The notes beneath the pieces were generated by a model. That model worked only from the letters and a program-made list of their open reading frames with translations. It was not told the origin of the DNA and did no database searches. The position numbers and the translations under genes were made by a program. From positions 1 through 64,000 of the forward strand of contig NC_012968.1 of the NCBI RefSeq assembly GCF_000023705.1: a stretch of 64,000 nt of DNA, given 5' to 3'. This stretch comes from Methylotenera mobilis JLW8. Its GTDB lineage: Bacteria > Pseudomonadota > Gammaproteobacteria > Burkholderiales > Methylophilaceae. Within the stretch, counting starts at the first letter, position 1; the number at the start of each line of letters is the position of its first letter. This document shows, one piece after another, positions 28,549 through 39,786 of this stretch.

Positions 28549-31251
28549 TTAAAATTTAAACATTTTTTTAAGTTTTTCTTCCGCTTTTTCTTTGGCTAGC
28601 TGCTCAGCCGATTTTGGCTGTTCTGCCGCGCCGTCTGCCGGTGCAGTGGCTTTATCGGCTGGTTTGTCTTTGTTGAGCAGGCCTTTTAATGCATCCACTT
28701 TGTTGCCTTCGCCGCCGACCAAGGCTTTTACCGCGCCTGCTTTATCACCGCCGATTTTATCAATCAGGTTAGATTTTGCAATGGCGGTACCCAGTGCAGC
28801 AAAATCAATGCCGTATTTAGGTGCAGAGAAGGTACCGGTCACTTTAACCGGGATAGATACGCCAGCGAGCGAATCAAGCTCTGCCCCGCCTTGGCCTTTA
28901 AGCGATTTAACAATGGTAGGTTTGGCAAGATAGTTAATGTTCTCGTTGGCAATATCGATATCACCACGGCTATCACCTTTGGCTAGGCGCAAAATCGGGG
29001 CTTTCATGGCCAGGTCTTCGTTGTGGGCAACGCCATTTTTAATATTAAATGATGCGGTGAGTTCGCTGAAGTCAGTTTTTTGCGTTTGGTCAGCACCTAT
29101 ACTGCTTTTGTCTTTGAAAATATTGATTTTAGATTTGGCATTGCGAATGGTGCCAGCAATGTCGATACCTTTGACTGCACCATCCGCCAATTGCAGTGAA
29201 GATGTGCCATTGAGTGCTTTCTTCATCGCGCCTACTGTATTGCCTGAGGCGGTGACGTCTAGGCTCAACGCGCCTTTACCGTCCAACATATCATTATTGA
29301 TGGCATCGACCAGTAACGGGCCAATGGCAATGCCCTTCATATCTTGCTTAAAGGCGATACTGGGTGTGCTGCGCGCGTCTACCTTAAGCGAGCCATTCAT
29401 ACTGCCTTGATACAAATTTGCAGAAAGCGGGGCAATGGTCGCCACGCCATCCGCCGCTTTTAAATCTACCCGCACGTTGGATGCCTTGGTTTTACCGTAT
29501 CTTAAGTTGCCAATACGGATAGAGCCATTGGCATTCAATGCTTTCAGCGCGCTCAGGTCCAGCGGCGCATCGGCGCTGCTGGCGCCAGTGCTAGCTTTGG
29601 TTTCCGTTGCCGGTTTGTCGCTGGCAATCACGTATTTATCCAGATTGAGCTGGTCAATGTCGAGGTCAAAGCTGTACAACGGTTTATGAAACTGGCTAAT
29701 GCCTAAGCCACCCTTGATTTGGCTGTCGTCAAATTTCACGTTGAGGCCGGTCAGTGCTAGTTTTTGACCATCGGCTTTCACGTTAACATTGAGGCCAGAT
29801 AAACGATATTTATCGTAGCTAATTTGGCCGATATTGATTTTACCGTCTAACAGCAAGTTGCCCAGCGCCGACATGTCTGCAGGTTTTTGGCTGGCAGTGC
29901 TAGCTTGCTTGGTTTCGGCTTTTTGCGCTGGTTTGGCACCTAAAAGCTTGTTTAAGTCTAAGGCGTCTGCCGTTAAATTAAACTGAATATTGGGTTTTTT
30001 AAAGTTAGCGAGCGCTACGTTACCATTGAGTTTAGTGTTATCCACATTCATCAAGAACTTGCTGTGTACTTGCTCTTGTTCGGCATCTGCATGCAGGCTT
30101 AAATCAAAATTCACCTTGGCGCTGCCGTTAGGAATCGCCGGATCTTTAATGTCGATATTGCCGGCAAACTTAGGTAGGTCAAAAATCAGGCTTTCAAGGT
30201 TGCCCTGGAACGGAGATGAAAACTTACCGTTAATGCTGCGTTTACCCTGAGTGCCGCTAATATCGCCGCTGATGCCGCTGCTTTGTAATGCTTTAGGCGA
30301 GCCTTTGATATCAGCCAGTACCAAGTTGGCTTTAAAGCTGTCGCTGGCCTTCTCTTGGCTTAAGCTCACGCTGATTTTTTTGCTGGTGACTTCGTCTTTT
30401 TGCGCAACCAGTGCCGGTGCATTTAGGTCTAGTGCCACTTTGGCACCGTCAAACTGGCCGGTTAAGGCTAACTTTAAGCTGTCAATCAAGAACTCGCGTG
30501 TTTCCGGTTTGGCATCAACATCACCGCTCATACTGACGGTGACATCTTTTCCGCCTGCTACGTCGCCTTTAATGGTGGCGTCCAAGCCTTTTGCGGCAAA
30601 GTGCTTAGCTTCCGGGTCTGCCAGAAAATTACCCTTTAGTTTTACATCCACTGCCACAGCAGGCTGGTTTGCAGTTGCGCTAAAGTCTGTGGCTAAATCA
30701 AATGGCTGTGCTAATGCAACATGACCCGCGCTTAAATTAAATTTAGATAGTGCATATTTTGCACCTGTGCCTTCATCGCTATAAGTCACGGCAGAGTTGG
30801 TGACCTTAACGCCATCTACATCAAATTTAATTTGCTCAGACTCTTCCTCGTCCTTGCTGAGCAAGTCATCAAAGTTAGTGGTGCCGTCTTTATATTTAAT
30901 AATGTTGGCTTGGGCACCATCAATGTAGATGGTATCTACCACTAGCTCTTTTTTCAGCAAAGGCAGCAGTGCCAGCGCCACTTTTGCGCCCTGAATCGAG
31001 GCGAAAGTTTGCTCAGAGTTGTGTTCAGAAATGGAAAGTTTACCTAGATCCGCCCCAATTTTTGGCCAGAAAGCGAGTTTGATATCGCCCTCAAGATGCA
31101 GTGTGCGCTGTTTTTTCTCTTGCACTAGCTTGATGATGAGCGGCTTGTAATCATTGGGGTTGAATGTGGCAGCGATGACGGCAACAGCCAACACCAGCAA
31201 AGCAAGCACGCCGGCAAAGCCATAAAGACCGTATTTCAATAATTTTTTCAT
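28549..31251 (-). CDS. AsmA-family envelope protein
   Basis: 900-residue protein with one N-terminal membrane helix (residues 8-30) and a long periplasmic part. The AsmA N-domain (DYKPLIIKLVQEKKQRTLHLEGDIKLAFWP) and the C-terminal AsmA_2 repeat region (GSSLQLADGAVKGIDIAGTIRNAKS) are recognisable. Such proteins are beta-groove lipid-transfer or outer-membrane assembly factors. The C-terminal tail is low complexity, rich in Ala/Lys/Asp/Pro. AAGGTG stands before the ATG. Upstream of mutY; possibly one transcript. Confidence 0.9.
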   Translation of the reverse strand: MKKLLKYGLYGFAGVLALLVLAVAVIAATFNPNDYKPLIIKLVQEKKQRTLHLEGDIKLAFWPKIGADLGKLSISEHNSEQTFASIQGAKVALALLPLLKKELVVDTIYIDGAQANIIKYKDGTTNFDDLLSKDEEESEQIKFDVDGVKVTNSAVTYSDEGTGAKYALSKFNLSAGHVALAQPFDLATDFSATANQPAVAVDVKLKGNFLADPEAKHFAAKGLDATIKGDVAGGKDVTVSMSGDVDAKPETREFLIDSLKLALTGQFDGAKVALDLNAPALVAQKDEVTSKKISVSLSQEKASDSFKANLVLADIKGSPKALQSSGISGDISGTQGKRSINGKFSSPFQGNLESLIFDLPKFAGNIDIKDPAIPNGSAKVNFDLSLHADAEQEQVHSKFLMNVDNTKLNGNVALANFKKPNIQFNLTADALDLNKLLGAKPAQKAETKQASTASQKPADMSALGNLLLDGKINIGQISYDKYRLSGLNVNVKADGQKLALTGLNVKFDDSQIKGGLGISQFHKPLYSFDLDIDQLNLDKYVIASDKPATETKASTGASSADAPLDLSALKALNANGSIRIGNLRYGKTKASNVRVDLKAADGVATIAPLSANLYQGSMNGSLKVDARSTPSIAFKQDMKGIAIGPLLVDAINNDMLDGKGALSLDVTASGNTVGAMKKALNGTSSLQLADGAVKGIDIAGTIRNAKSKINIFKDKSSIGADQTQKTDFSELTASFNIKNGVAHNEDLAMKAPILRLAKGDSRGDIDIANENINYLAKPTIVKSLKGQGGAELDSLAGVSIPVKVTGTFSAPKYGIDFAALGTAIAKSNLIDKIGGDKAGAVKALVGGEGNKVDALKGLLNKDKPADKATAPADGAAEQPKSAEQLAKEKAEEKLKKMFKF

Positions 31252-31337
31252 GATGTCACCTTATTAAGTCTTATTGATGAGTCGATGATTGTCACCATCT
31301 GTACTACACGTTCATATTGTCGTTTTTAGTTCACAGT

Positions 31338-32165
31338 TTAGTGCACAGTCCAGTCCACTAAACCTGTATAAGCTGTTAGCAGTACGATGCCGCCAAACAC
31401 CAGGCGATACCATGCAAAAATCGTAAAGTCATGGTTGCTGACGTAGCGAATAAGCGCTCTAACCGCAATCATGGCACTAATGAACGAAAATATAAACCCC
31501 ATTGCCCAAGCGCCCATGTCGTCCATGCTGAGTAGGGCACGGTCTTTGTACATGGAGTAAATAGAGGCCATGCCTAGGGTTGGGACAGCGAGGAAAAATG
31601 AAAATTCCGCGGCTGCTTTGCGCGATAAGCCAAAAAATAAACCGCCGATGATGGTAGAGCCTGAGCGCGACATGCCTGGAATTAGCGCCACCGCTTGTGC
31701 CAGCCCCAGTTTTAAAGCATCTGCTGGGCGAATATCATCCACCGTTTCTATGGTGATGGTATGTGTACGTTTTTCTGCCCACAAAATAATAAACGCGCCG
31801 ATAATGAAGGCCAGAGCGACCGGCACGGGTTTAAACAGATGGGCTTTAATAATGCTACCAAAAGCCAAACCTAAGATAGCTAACGGTAAGAACGCAATGG
31901 CCAGATTAATGATTAAGCGGTTAGCAATCGGGTCGCGTCCTATACCGGCAAATGTGTTGGTAAAGCGAGCGCGGTATTCCCACACCACGGCTAAAATGGC
32001 ACCCAGCTGTATGGCAATATCAAATACGTTGCGCTTTTCATGGTTCATGAAGTTCAACAGGTCGCCGGCCAAGATTAAATGCCCGGTGCTGGAAATAGGC
32101 AAAAACTCGGTTGCACCCTCAACGATGCCCAGTAATGCGGCTTTCAGTAGTAACAAGATATCCAT
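31338..32165 (-). CDS. uppP: Undecaprenyl-diphosphatase UppP (BacA)
   Basis: Inner-membrane phosphatase that recycles undecaprenyl pyrophosphate for peptidoglycan synthesis and gives bacitracin tolerance. 275 residues and about eight helices. The two signature loops are intact: [20 protein letters not shown] with its acidic residues, and [15 protein letters not shown] with catalytic Arg and Ser. The start is the first ATG of the frame; no strong ribosome-binding site. Confidence 0.96.
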   Translation of the reverse strand: MDILLLLKAALLGIVEGATEFLPISSTGHLILAGDLLNFMNHEKRNVFDIAIQLGAILAVVWEYRARFTNTFAGIGRDPIANRLIINLAIAFLPLAILGLAFGSIIKAHLFKPVPVALAFIIGAFIILWAEKRTHTITIETVDDIRPADALKLGLAQAVALIPGMSRSGSTIIGGLFFGLSRKAAAEFSFFLAVPTLGMASIYSMYKDRALLSMDDMGAWAMGFIFSFISAMIAVRALIRYVSNHDFTIFAWYRLVFGGIVLLTAYTGLVDWTVH

Positions 32166-32264
32166 AGCTGATTTTGATAAGTAAAGTGATTAGATAGGCG
32201 GTAACCGAGCTTATGAGCAAAGGTTAATGCAAGGCATTCTGATGCTAGGCATCTGAATATTGAA

Positions 32265-32292
32265 TAGAAACGGCGCTTAAGCGCCGTTTCTA
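32265..32292. terminator. Palindromic terminator-like hairpin after the YidB-like gene
   Basis: TAGAAACGGCGC and GCGCCGTTTCTA are perfect 12-bp arms around TTAA. It starts 12 bases beyond the stop of the minus-strand YidB-like gene. The arm ends in Ts on either strand but no pure T tract follows. Confidence 0.65.
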
Positions 32293-32303
32293 TTGTGGAG
32301 CTG

Positions 32304-32693
32304 TTATTTTAGCATCCCCATGACGGCTGATAATAAATTACCAGAGTTGCCGTCTACTTCACCATTTGGTGTCATTTTGTCGATCGCCTGTGGCAAGTAT
32401 TCTGCAATTTTTTCGCTGATGTTATCAGGCGAGAGATTGAGCTTTTCGGCAATGCCGGCAATGCTGTCGCTGCCCAGCACTTCTGTTACTTGCTCGGCAG
32501 AAATCGGCAAGTTATTGCCTTTGCTAATCCAAGATGCCGCTTGCTCAGGAAAACCTGCGTCATTAAATTTGGCGAGCACGCCTTCTAAGCCGCCATTTTG
32601 CTTAAACAAATCCATGGCGATTTGCAGCATGGCGCCTTTATCTCCGCCCATGTTGCTTAACACTGCGCCAGCTAAACTATCAAATAATCCCAT
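32304..32693 (-). CDS. YidB-like DUF937 protein
   Basis: 129-residue soluble helical protein beginning MGLFDSLAGAVLSNMGGDKG, a start typical of the YidB/DUF937 family. It has a C-terminal repeat region about Asp-Ser-Ile (LGSDSIAGIAEKLNLS) and a Gly/Asn end. No enzymatic motif; the family has no firm role. GAGG lies before the ATG. A terminator-like palindrome follows. Confidence 0.82.
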   Translation of the reverse strand: MGLFDSLAGAVLSNMGGDKGAMLQIAMDLFKQNGGLEGVLAKFNDAGFPEQAASWISKGNNLPISAEQVTEVLGSDSIAGIAEKLNLSPDNISEKIAEYLPQAIDKMTPNGEVDGNSGNLLSAVMGMLK

Positions 32694-32737
32694 GATGAAA
32701 CCTCGCTATCAATAATTAGTTATTAAGCTATGCTACA

Positions 32738-34021
32738 TTAAAAGCGCTCATCACTGCGTAAATAGCGCCATTGTCCTACCGGTAACTTACCTAACGTAAT
32801 GCTGCCCATGCGAATGCGTTTTAAGCCAACGACATGCAAGCCCACCATTTCGCACATGCGACGAATCTGCCGTTTTTTGCCTTCACGCAGCACAAAGCGT
32901 AATTGATCTTCATTTTGCCAGCTTACTTTGGCTGGTTTCAGCTTTTCGCCGTCTAAACTTAGGCCGTAATTTAAGCGTTTCATGTCGGCATCGCTCAGCT
33001 CACCGGTGACGCGCACCAGATACTCTTTTTCTACCGTAGAATCTTCACCAATCAAGTGGCGCGCAATGCGGCCATCTTGAGTGAGCACTAACATACCGGT
33101 GGAGTCAATATCCAAGCGGCCAGCTGGCGCTAAGCCTTGCAGCATGCCGCGGTGAAATTGTTTGGGGTTGTGCTTGTGCAGCTCAGGGTCGTCTTCCCAC
33201 TGGTTGTCTGGGTGTACCAGCACGATAGCCGGTTGATAACCATCTTCCGCCTGACCGCTCACATAACCCACAGGCTTGTGCAGAATAATCGTCACGTTTT
33301 CAGCCTGATACTCCTGTGCATAACTGCTGATAATGATTTCGGCATCAGGCTTGATGCGTGTGCCTAATGTTTCAATGATCTCACCATCTACTTTTACCCA
33401 GCCGTTGCTAATCCACTCATCCGCTTCACGGCGTGAACACAGCCCGCGCTCTGCCATCACTTTAGATAAGCGTGGCAAATCTGGCTGGCTAGCATTAGCT
33501 TTGGCGGCAAATGCTTCTTTATTGGTACGGGTTTTATCAAACTCACTGGCCACAAAGCCATCGCGCACTTTACCGCCACGGCGTGGTGGGTTGCGGTAGG
33601 CGCCTTCACGGTCTGCTCTATCACGTGTGGTTTGCATGCTTTCTAATTTGCGCGCGTCTGGTTTTCGAGCATCTGGGTTAATCGGGCGCGATGATGGCGC
33701 ACGGCTATCAGGCGTTTGCTCGCGGGAAGTTGAGTGCAACGTACCATCGTGGCGGTGGTTCCGCTGACGTGGCGCATCTTGTCTTGCTGAGTCTGTATAT
33801 GGTCTGTCTTGTCTCGGCCTATCTTGCCTATCCGCAGATTGCCGCGGCGCTCTTTGCTCATCGCTGGCACGCATAGGCGAGCTTGCCTCAGGTGCACTCG
33901 GACGTTGTGGTTTTGCCGGAGCAACGCTACGGTCACGCGTAATCGTGGTTGAGCGGCGCACCGGTGCTTTAGTGGTAGCAGTGGTGTCGCTAGGTTTTTT
34001 GGTGATTTTAAGTGTGGTCAA
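32738..34021 (-). CDS. RsuA/RluB-family rRNA pseudouridine synthase with long basic N-terminal extension
   Basis: Converts a specific uridine in rRNA to pseudouridine. The S4 RNA-binding domain (RLSKVMAERGLCSRREADEWISNGWVKVDG) begins near residue 178. The catalytic domain has the key Asp in AGRLDIDSTGMLVLTQDG and the RQIRRMCEMVGL segment. The first ~175 residues are a disordered Arg/Pro/Ser/Asp tract that is absent from E. coli RluB/RluF but frequent in betaproteobacteria. The start used is TTG (MTTLKITKK) without a clear ribosome-binding site; ATG at 33874 is an alternative. I cannot tell RluB from RluF. Confidence 0.88.
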   Translation of the reverse strand: MTTLKITKKPSDTTATTKAPVRRSTTITRDRSVAPAKPQRPSAPEASSPMRASDEQRAPRQSADRQDRPRQDRPYTDSARQDAPRQRNHRHDGTLHSTSREQTPDSRAPSSRPINPDARKPDARKLESMQTTRDRADREGAYRNPPRRGGKVRDGFVASEFDKTRTNKEAFAAKANASQPDLPRLSKVMAERGLCSRREADEWISNGWVKVDGEIIETLGTRIKPDAEIIISSYAQEYQAENVTIILHKPVGYVSGQAEDGYQPAIVLVHPDNQWEDDPELHKHNPKQFHRGMLQGLAPAGRLDIDSTGMLVLTQDGRIARHLIGEDSTVEKEYLVRVTGELSDADMKRLNYGLSLDGEKLKPAKVSWQNEDQLRFVLREGKKRQIRRMCEMVGLHVVGLKRIRMGSITLGKLPVGQWRYLRSDERF

Positions 34022-34118
34022 AGTGGCGTGAGTACAAATTTAGATGAATGAGCTATTTTAACAAAATATCACTAAGTATTTGTATTTATTAAATCAAGCA
34101 ATTGTCTATACAGTGATG

Positions 34119-34161
34119 GGTCGAACTGATATTCGACCTGATAGTCCAATTTGTCTGGACT
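34119..34161 (+). promoter_or_regulatory. Paired hairpins in a leader just before a strong ribosome-binding site
   Basis: GGTCGAA/TTCGACC (34119-34138, 6-base loop) is followed by AGTCCA/TGGACT (34143-34161, 7-base loop). The second ends directly against GGAGGTGAT, the ribosome-binding site of the next gene. This placement could adjust translation or RNA stability. Confidence 0.55.
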
Positions 34162-34175
34162 TGGAGGTGATAAGG

Positions 34176-35231
34176 ATGAAAAGGGTTCGTTATTTATTAA
34201 TCGTGTTAGGGGTGTTACTGAGTTCCGTGACTTCTGCTGCAGTTCAGGTGGGCATAGGTATCGGACTCCCTCACGTTAGCATCGGCATTAACTTCCCAGC
34301 GTATCCTGAGTTAGTGGTGGTTCCCGGTTATCCTGTCTATTACGCCCCACGGCTACAGGCGAACTTATTCTTTTACGATGGCCTTTACTGGGTTTATCAG
34401 GATGATTATTGGTACGCCAGTTCATGGTATAACGGGCCGTGGTGGATCGTAGAGCCTGAGTTTGTTCCGGTATTCATTCTACGTGTTCCGGTTCGCTATT
34501 ATCGTCGACCACCTGCTTATTTTATCGGCTGGCGGGGTGATGCCCCACCGCGCTGGGGTGATCGTTGGGGGCATGATTGGAGTCAACATAGACGTGGCTG
34601 GGATAGATGGGATCGCCGTTCTGCGCCACAACCTGCGCCACCGCCGGTTTATCAAAAACAGTACTCAGGGGATCGCTACCCTAGACAAGTAGAGCAGCAG
34701 TATGAAATCCATCAGCAAAATTATCATTATCAGCCGCGTGACCCTGTAGTGCAACAGCAATATCAGGAGCAGGCTGCACCACCGCAGGGATCTATCCAGC
34801 AAGAAAGGCAGCGTATACCGAGACAAAATAGCAATCCACAGCAGGGTGATGATGTGCGAGCACCTAGTCAGGCTAACGTTCCCAATTCAGGGGCATATAT
34901 AAATCGTGATGAAGACGTACAACGGTCAGCACCGCCAATGCCGCAACAAGGCCGTCCTGAAATTCAGGATCAAAGGACGCGGCCAAGAGTTGACCAACGC
35001 GATCAGCAAGATGGCGTAGATGTGTATAGGCCAGAGCAGGGTGCAACTCAAGAAAGGCAGCCGCAACGACAGTATCGTCGTCAACAGCCTCAGCAAGAGA
35101 CTGGTCAGGATGGAAATAATACAACAAATGAGCCAAGGGGCAGGCGGGGCAGAGAGTGGAGTGGTGACAATAATCGGGGAGGAGATAGCATGCGTGATCA
35201 TCGAGGTGGTGGCGGTAATGAGTATCACTAG
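34176..35231 (+). CDS. Exported Tyr/Trp-rich protein with Gln/Arg/Pro-rich tail
   Basis: Signal peptide (MKRVRYLLIVLGVLLSSVTSA), then a Gly-rich strand (VGIGIGLPHVSIGINFPAYP). An aromatic domain of about 100 residues follows with YYAPRLQANLFFYDG, WYASSWYNGPWW and RWGDRWGHDW. A 200-residue disordered tail rich in Gln, Arg, Pro and Asp completes it. The aromatic block resembles 'YXWGXW repeat' envelope proteins of betaproteobacteria, whose role is unknown. The frame opens at 34080, but GGAGGTGAT five bases before this ATG decides the start. 351 residues; probably periplasmic or surface-associated. Confidence 0.75.
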   Translation: MKRVRYLLIVLGVLLSSVTSAAVQVGIGIGLPHVSIGINFPAYPELVVVPGYPVYYAPRLQANLFFYDGLYWVYQDDYWYASSWYNGPWWIVEPEFVPVFILRVPVRYYRRPPAYFIGWRGDAPPRWGDRWGHDWSQHRRGWDRWDRRSAPQPAPPPVYQKQYSGDRYPRQVEQQYEIHQQNYHYQPRDPVVQQQYQEQAAPPQGSIQQERQRIPRQNSNPQQGDDVRAPSQANVPNSGAYINRDEDVQRSAPPMPQQGRPEIQDQRTRPRVDQRDQQDGVDVYRPEQGATQERQPQRQYRRQQPQQETGQDGNNTTNEPRGRRGREWSGDNNRGGDSMRDHRGGGGNEYH

Positions 35232-35341
35232 GTAATGCTTATTTCAATGTATTTCCTTGTGATTACGCCCAGCATCGGTTGCAAGCAATTTTATCAAATT
35301 GCTATAGAGGCGTGGCATATGCACATCAATGCTCAAGCTGG

Positions 35342-36991
35342 TTAGTCTTCAACCTTACCAAACCAAACCTTTTTCAGTTTGCTTAATTTATATTTCAAGC
35401 CAGCATTTTCATTAGAAAGTGCATCTAAAAAGAGTGAGAGCCTGCGTGATTTAATCACTGTATAAAAGGTGAGGGCACTTACTGGTATAAAAATACCCAT
35501 AAAATATAGCAGTTTTGAGCTGGTGGAGATTTGGGTAAAATCGAAAATATTCATGCCCAGAATACCGCTGGTCATGGTGCCGATAAGACCAAAAATGGTG
35601 ACTACCGTTAGACGCACCACGGTATCTGCCTGACGCTTAATTTCTTCTCCTTCCAAATACTCAGCCATATCCATAATGCGCCGACGGGTTTTTTCAAACA
35701 GATCGGCAGTGCCTAGTTGTTTGTGCATCATGTTGAACAAGTCTTTGGAAACGGCTTGGTCAGAAATGCTCTCAAACCAATAGCGATGGGTAAAGCGCAG
35801 AAACACACCCATTACGTTGCGTATATTTTGCCTAAAGCTTTTGATGGATTGCTCGCTCTCAAGGTTTAAGCGGCTAATGGCTTGCACCATACGGTCTGAC
35901 AGCATGAGTAATGCCGCTTTCTGAAAGTGCGCAATTAAAAATAGTAAGAAGTATTGGTTTTGATAATTGTTTTTAATGCCGGTTTTATTGTTAGTAAAGA
36001 CACGGTGTTGCTGACTGCCAACCACCACGAAGTTTTGGCCGGTACACATAATGCGCGTGGTGCTCCAGGGATCTATCTTCTGGTTATCCCAGTAGCGGTC
36101 ATAACAATATTTCTTTTCAAAGTCGGCTAAAAAATCTTCAGTAAACGGTAGTGAGTTAGAGTCCCACGGCTGTGTCACCAAACCCAAGCGGATTAAATCA
36201 CCACGGGTCAGTTCGGTAATACTCTCAAACGCAAAGTAGCCCATTAAAGGCATGCGCTGGTATTCTATCTCGCGGTAACGAATTTCTCCCACCTGGCTGG
36301 AGTAGTGCTGTACCAGCGGGCGCATTAAGAACTCCCAATGCAAGGATACGCAAGGTACGTGGTTATCCTTCACAAATGCCAGGTAGCGCGTCTTGTCTTG
36401 ATAATCGGAGCTGGAAAGCACTTGATTATTGCTATCTAGCCATTCTATGCTTTTGGCACAATGGCCGGCATCGCCAGACTCTTCCCAATAGTTGGGGTAG
36501 GTGCGCCCTAGACGGTAGAGCGTGTCCATAGCGTGTTTTAGCTGAATATCTTTGCCGGTGACTTCTAGTGCTAAAAAGGCAATATCAATATCGTAGAAGA
36601 AATACAACTCAATATGCGCTACTTTTAACAGTATAGGGGCGGTGTCGTGAGTGAGCGTAATGCGAACCTGTGTAACATCATTACGGGTAAAAATATGAAT
36701 GGGGGACTCGCCATAGCCGCCTGCTTCTTTGCCGTGCTTACCTTCTCCATATAAAAAACGCTGTGCATATGGCATAAACGTTACAAACTCTTGGTAACGT
36801 AACTCGCTTAAGCATTGTGCCGCCATGGAGAAATCATCTTCAATCTCGCGCCAAGGCGTATCACTGATGTTTTTTAAAATATCCCAAGGACGTTGGATTT
36901 TGCCTTGGCTAGCATCCGTGATGAGTTGCACCGGCCATAGCAGGGTTTGCCTAAATTCTTTAACGGTGCAAGTTTCAATATTGTTTGCCAC
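35342..36991 (-). CDS. Long CorA-like membrane protein
   Basis: 549 residues. The last ~130 carry two membrane helices; the first ends in the CorA signature Gly-Met-Asn (TSGILGMNIF) that forms the selectivity filter of magnesium/cobalt channels. The long soluble N-terminal part (about 410 residues) is larger than in CorA (about 240) and I do not recognise it elsewhere. I start at GTG (VANNIETC) with AAGG six bases ahead. The frame extends 20 codons further to a TTG without such a site. Transport of Mg2+ or another divalent ion is inferred from the GMN motif. Confidence 0.8.
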   Translation of the reverse strand: MANNIETCTVKEFRQTLLWPVQLITDASQGKIQRPWDILKNISDTPWREIEDDFSMAAQCLSELRYQEFVTFMPYAQRFLYGEGKHGKEAGGYGESPIHIFTRNDVTQVRITLTHDTAPILLKVAHIELYFFYDIDIAFLALEVTGKDIQLKHAMDTLYRLGRTYPNYWEESGDAGHCAKSIEWLDSNNQVLSSSDYQDKTRYLAFVKDNHVPCVSLHWEFLMRPLVQHYSSQVGEIRYREIEYQRMPLMGYFAFESITELTRGDLIRLGLVTQPWDSNSLPFTEDFLADFEKKYCYDRYWDNQKIDPWSTTRIMCTGQNFVVVGSQQHRVFTNNKTGIKNNYQNQYFLLFLIAHFQKAALLMLSDRMVQAISRLNLESEQSIKSFRQNIRNVMGVFLRFTHRYWFESISDQAVSKDLFNMMHKQLGTADLFEKTRRRIMDMAEYLEGEEIKRQADTVVRLTVVTIFGLIGTMTSGILGMNIFDFTQISTSSKLLYFMGIFIPVSALTFYTVIKSRRLSLFLDALSNENAGLKYKLSKLKKVWFGKVED

Positions 36992-37194
36992 AAAATACCT
37001 TGATAGAAGTTGTTTTGAGAAATATTTAGGTAGAGTCTTAAGTATGAGCAATTATTTAGTATGCACAATGATTGCTCAAGTGGATGCGTAATTCAAGTAT
37101 TAAAAATGGTATAGAGTAAACGCAGGCATATTTATTTGCTTGATGCAGCGATGTTTAGGCAATGTAAAGCGATGAGCGTGTGGCGACTGGCAAT

Positions 37195-37223
37195 AAAAAA
37201 GCCAGCATTGCGCTGGCTTTTTT
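37195..37223. terminator. Terminator after thiC
   Basis: Six As and GCCAGC pair with GCTGGC and six Ts around a 5-base loop. A smaller TCCCGA/TCGGGA hairpin lies between it and the thiC stop. Symmetry allows action on both strands. Confidence 0.9.
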
Positions 37224-37261
37224 ACTTAACTTCCCGACTGCTCGGGAGTGAAGAATTGCTA

Positions 37262-39225
<1,964 letters not shown>

Positions 39226-39235
<10 letters not shown>

Positions 39236-39318
39236 GGCGGCATGACCCGCATCAGGTTCGAAGGGTATATCTCACTGCATTTTGTTAAACCATTTGTTTA
39301 AAAACGCAGACCCCTAGC
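39226..39318 (-). promoter_or_regulatory. TPP riboswitch (THI element) upstream of thiC
   Basis: The minus strand shows the conserved blocks AGGGGTCTGCG, GTGAGATATACCCTT, GAACCTGATGCGGGTCAT and GCCGCCGTAGGAAAGC of the thiamine-pyrophosphate aptamer. TGCT and AGCA close the P1 stem. TPP binding lowers thiC expression. The location, 80 bases before the start, is as expected. Confidence 0.95.
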
Positions 39319-39550
39319 AATTAGCGAAATATACGCTAAATTTGCTATAAAACCAAGTGTTTAAGTCAAGTGTTTAATTGGTGTAACTTGCAGATTAAAG
39401 TAAGTGGCGAGATTGCCGTAACTGTTTAAGTGAGTTGGTGTGGCTACTGTTGCGCCTGTCATAGCGGTTATTGGATGGCGGCTTTATATCAATGCATGCT
39501 GGATTGCGGCTGCGAAATGCTTAAAAATCAGTGGTTGTGTGTGTTTTTTG
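39319..39550. other. Gene-free stretch between the thiC leader and a small membrane ORF
   Basis: This should contain the thiC promoter on the minus strand. Beyond short AT-rich runs I see no gene, repeat or confident promoter. Confidence 0.4.
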
Positions 39551-39567
39551 GTACACTTGTAGTGTAC
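39551..39567. promoter_or_regulatory. Palindrome upstream of the 48-aa membrane ORF
   Basis: GTACACT and AGTGTAC are perfect arms around TGT, 43 bases before the start of the small ORF. It has the shape of an operator for a dimeric regulator; the regulator is unknown. Confidence 0.5.
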
Positions 39568-39609
39568 GTATCGTATTTAACTCAAACTTAAAATGGTATT
39601 GGTGAAATT

Positions 39610-39756
39610 ATGGCATTAGCTATCTATATCGGTTATTACCTTGTGGCGATTACAGCGCTCTTTTTTCATTTCACTGGTCATTTAGAGCGCTGGGGCATGG
39701 AGTGGGTGATTTTGGTGTTGGCGGCAACCGTATTTCCTGTCGTGCTTTACGTTTAA
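39610..39756 (+). CDS. Small membrane protein of 48 residues
   Basis: MALAIYIGYYLVAITALFFH begins a first hydrophobic helix. A short polar turn follows (FTGHLERWGMEW) and a second hydrophobic segment ends FPVVLYV. GGTG lies 5 bases before the ATG and a palindrome stands further up. No homologue is recognised. The hydrophobic-turn-hydrophobic layout, ribosome-binding site and isolated position support a real gene, but its short length leaves doubt. Confidence 0.55.
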   Translation: MALAIYIGYYLVAITALFFHFTGHLERWGMEWVILVLAATVFPVVLYV

Positions 39757-39786
39757 TTCACCATCGCGTTGCAATTTAACCCTTCA

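Noticed and set aside
28592-30724. Long plus-strand reading frames over the asmA region
   Set aside because: They mirror the minus-strand AsmA protein, have Ser/Leu/Ala-rich compositions with no family resemblance, and no ribosome-binding sites.
37052-37194. A gene between the CorA-like protein and thiC
   Set aside because: Only short frames without ribosome-binding sites; the region contains leader and terminator sequence.
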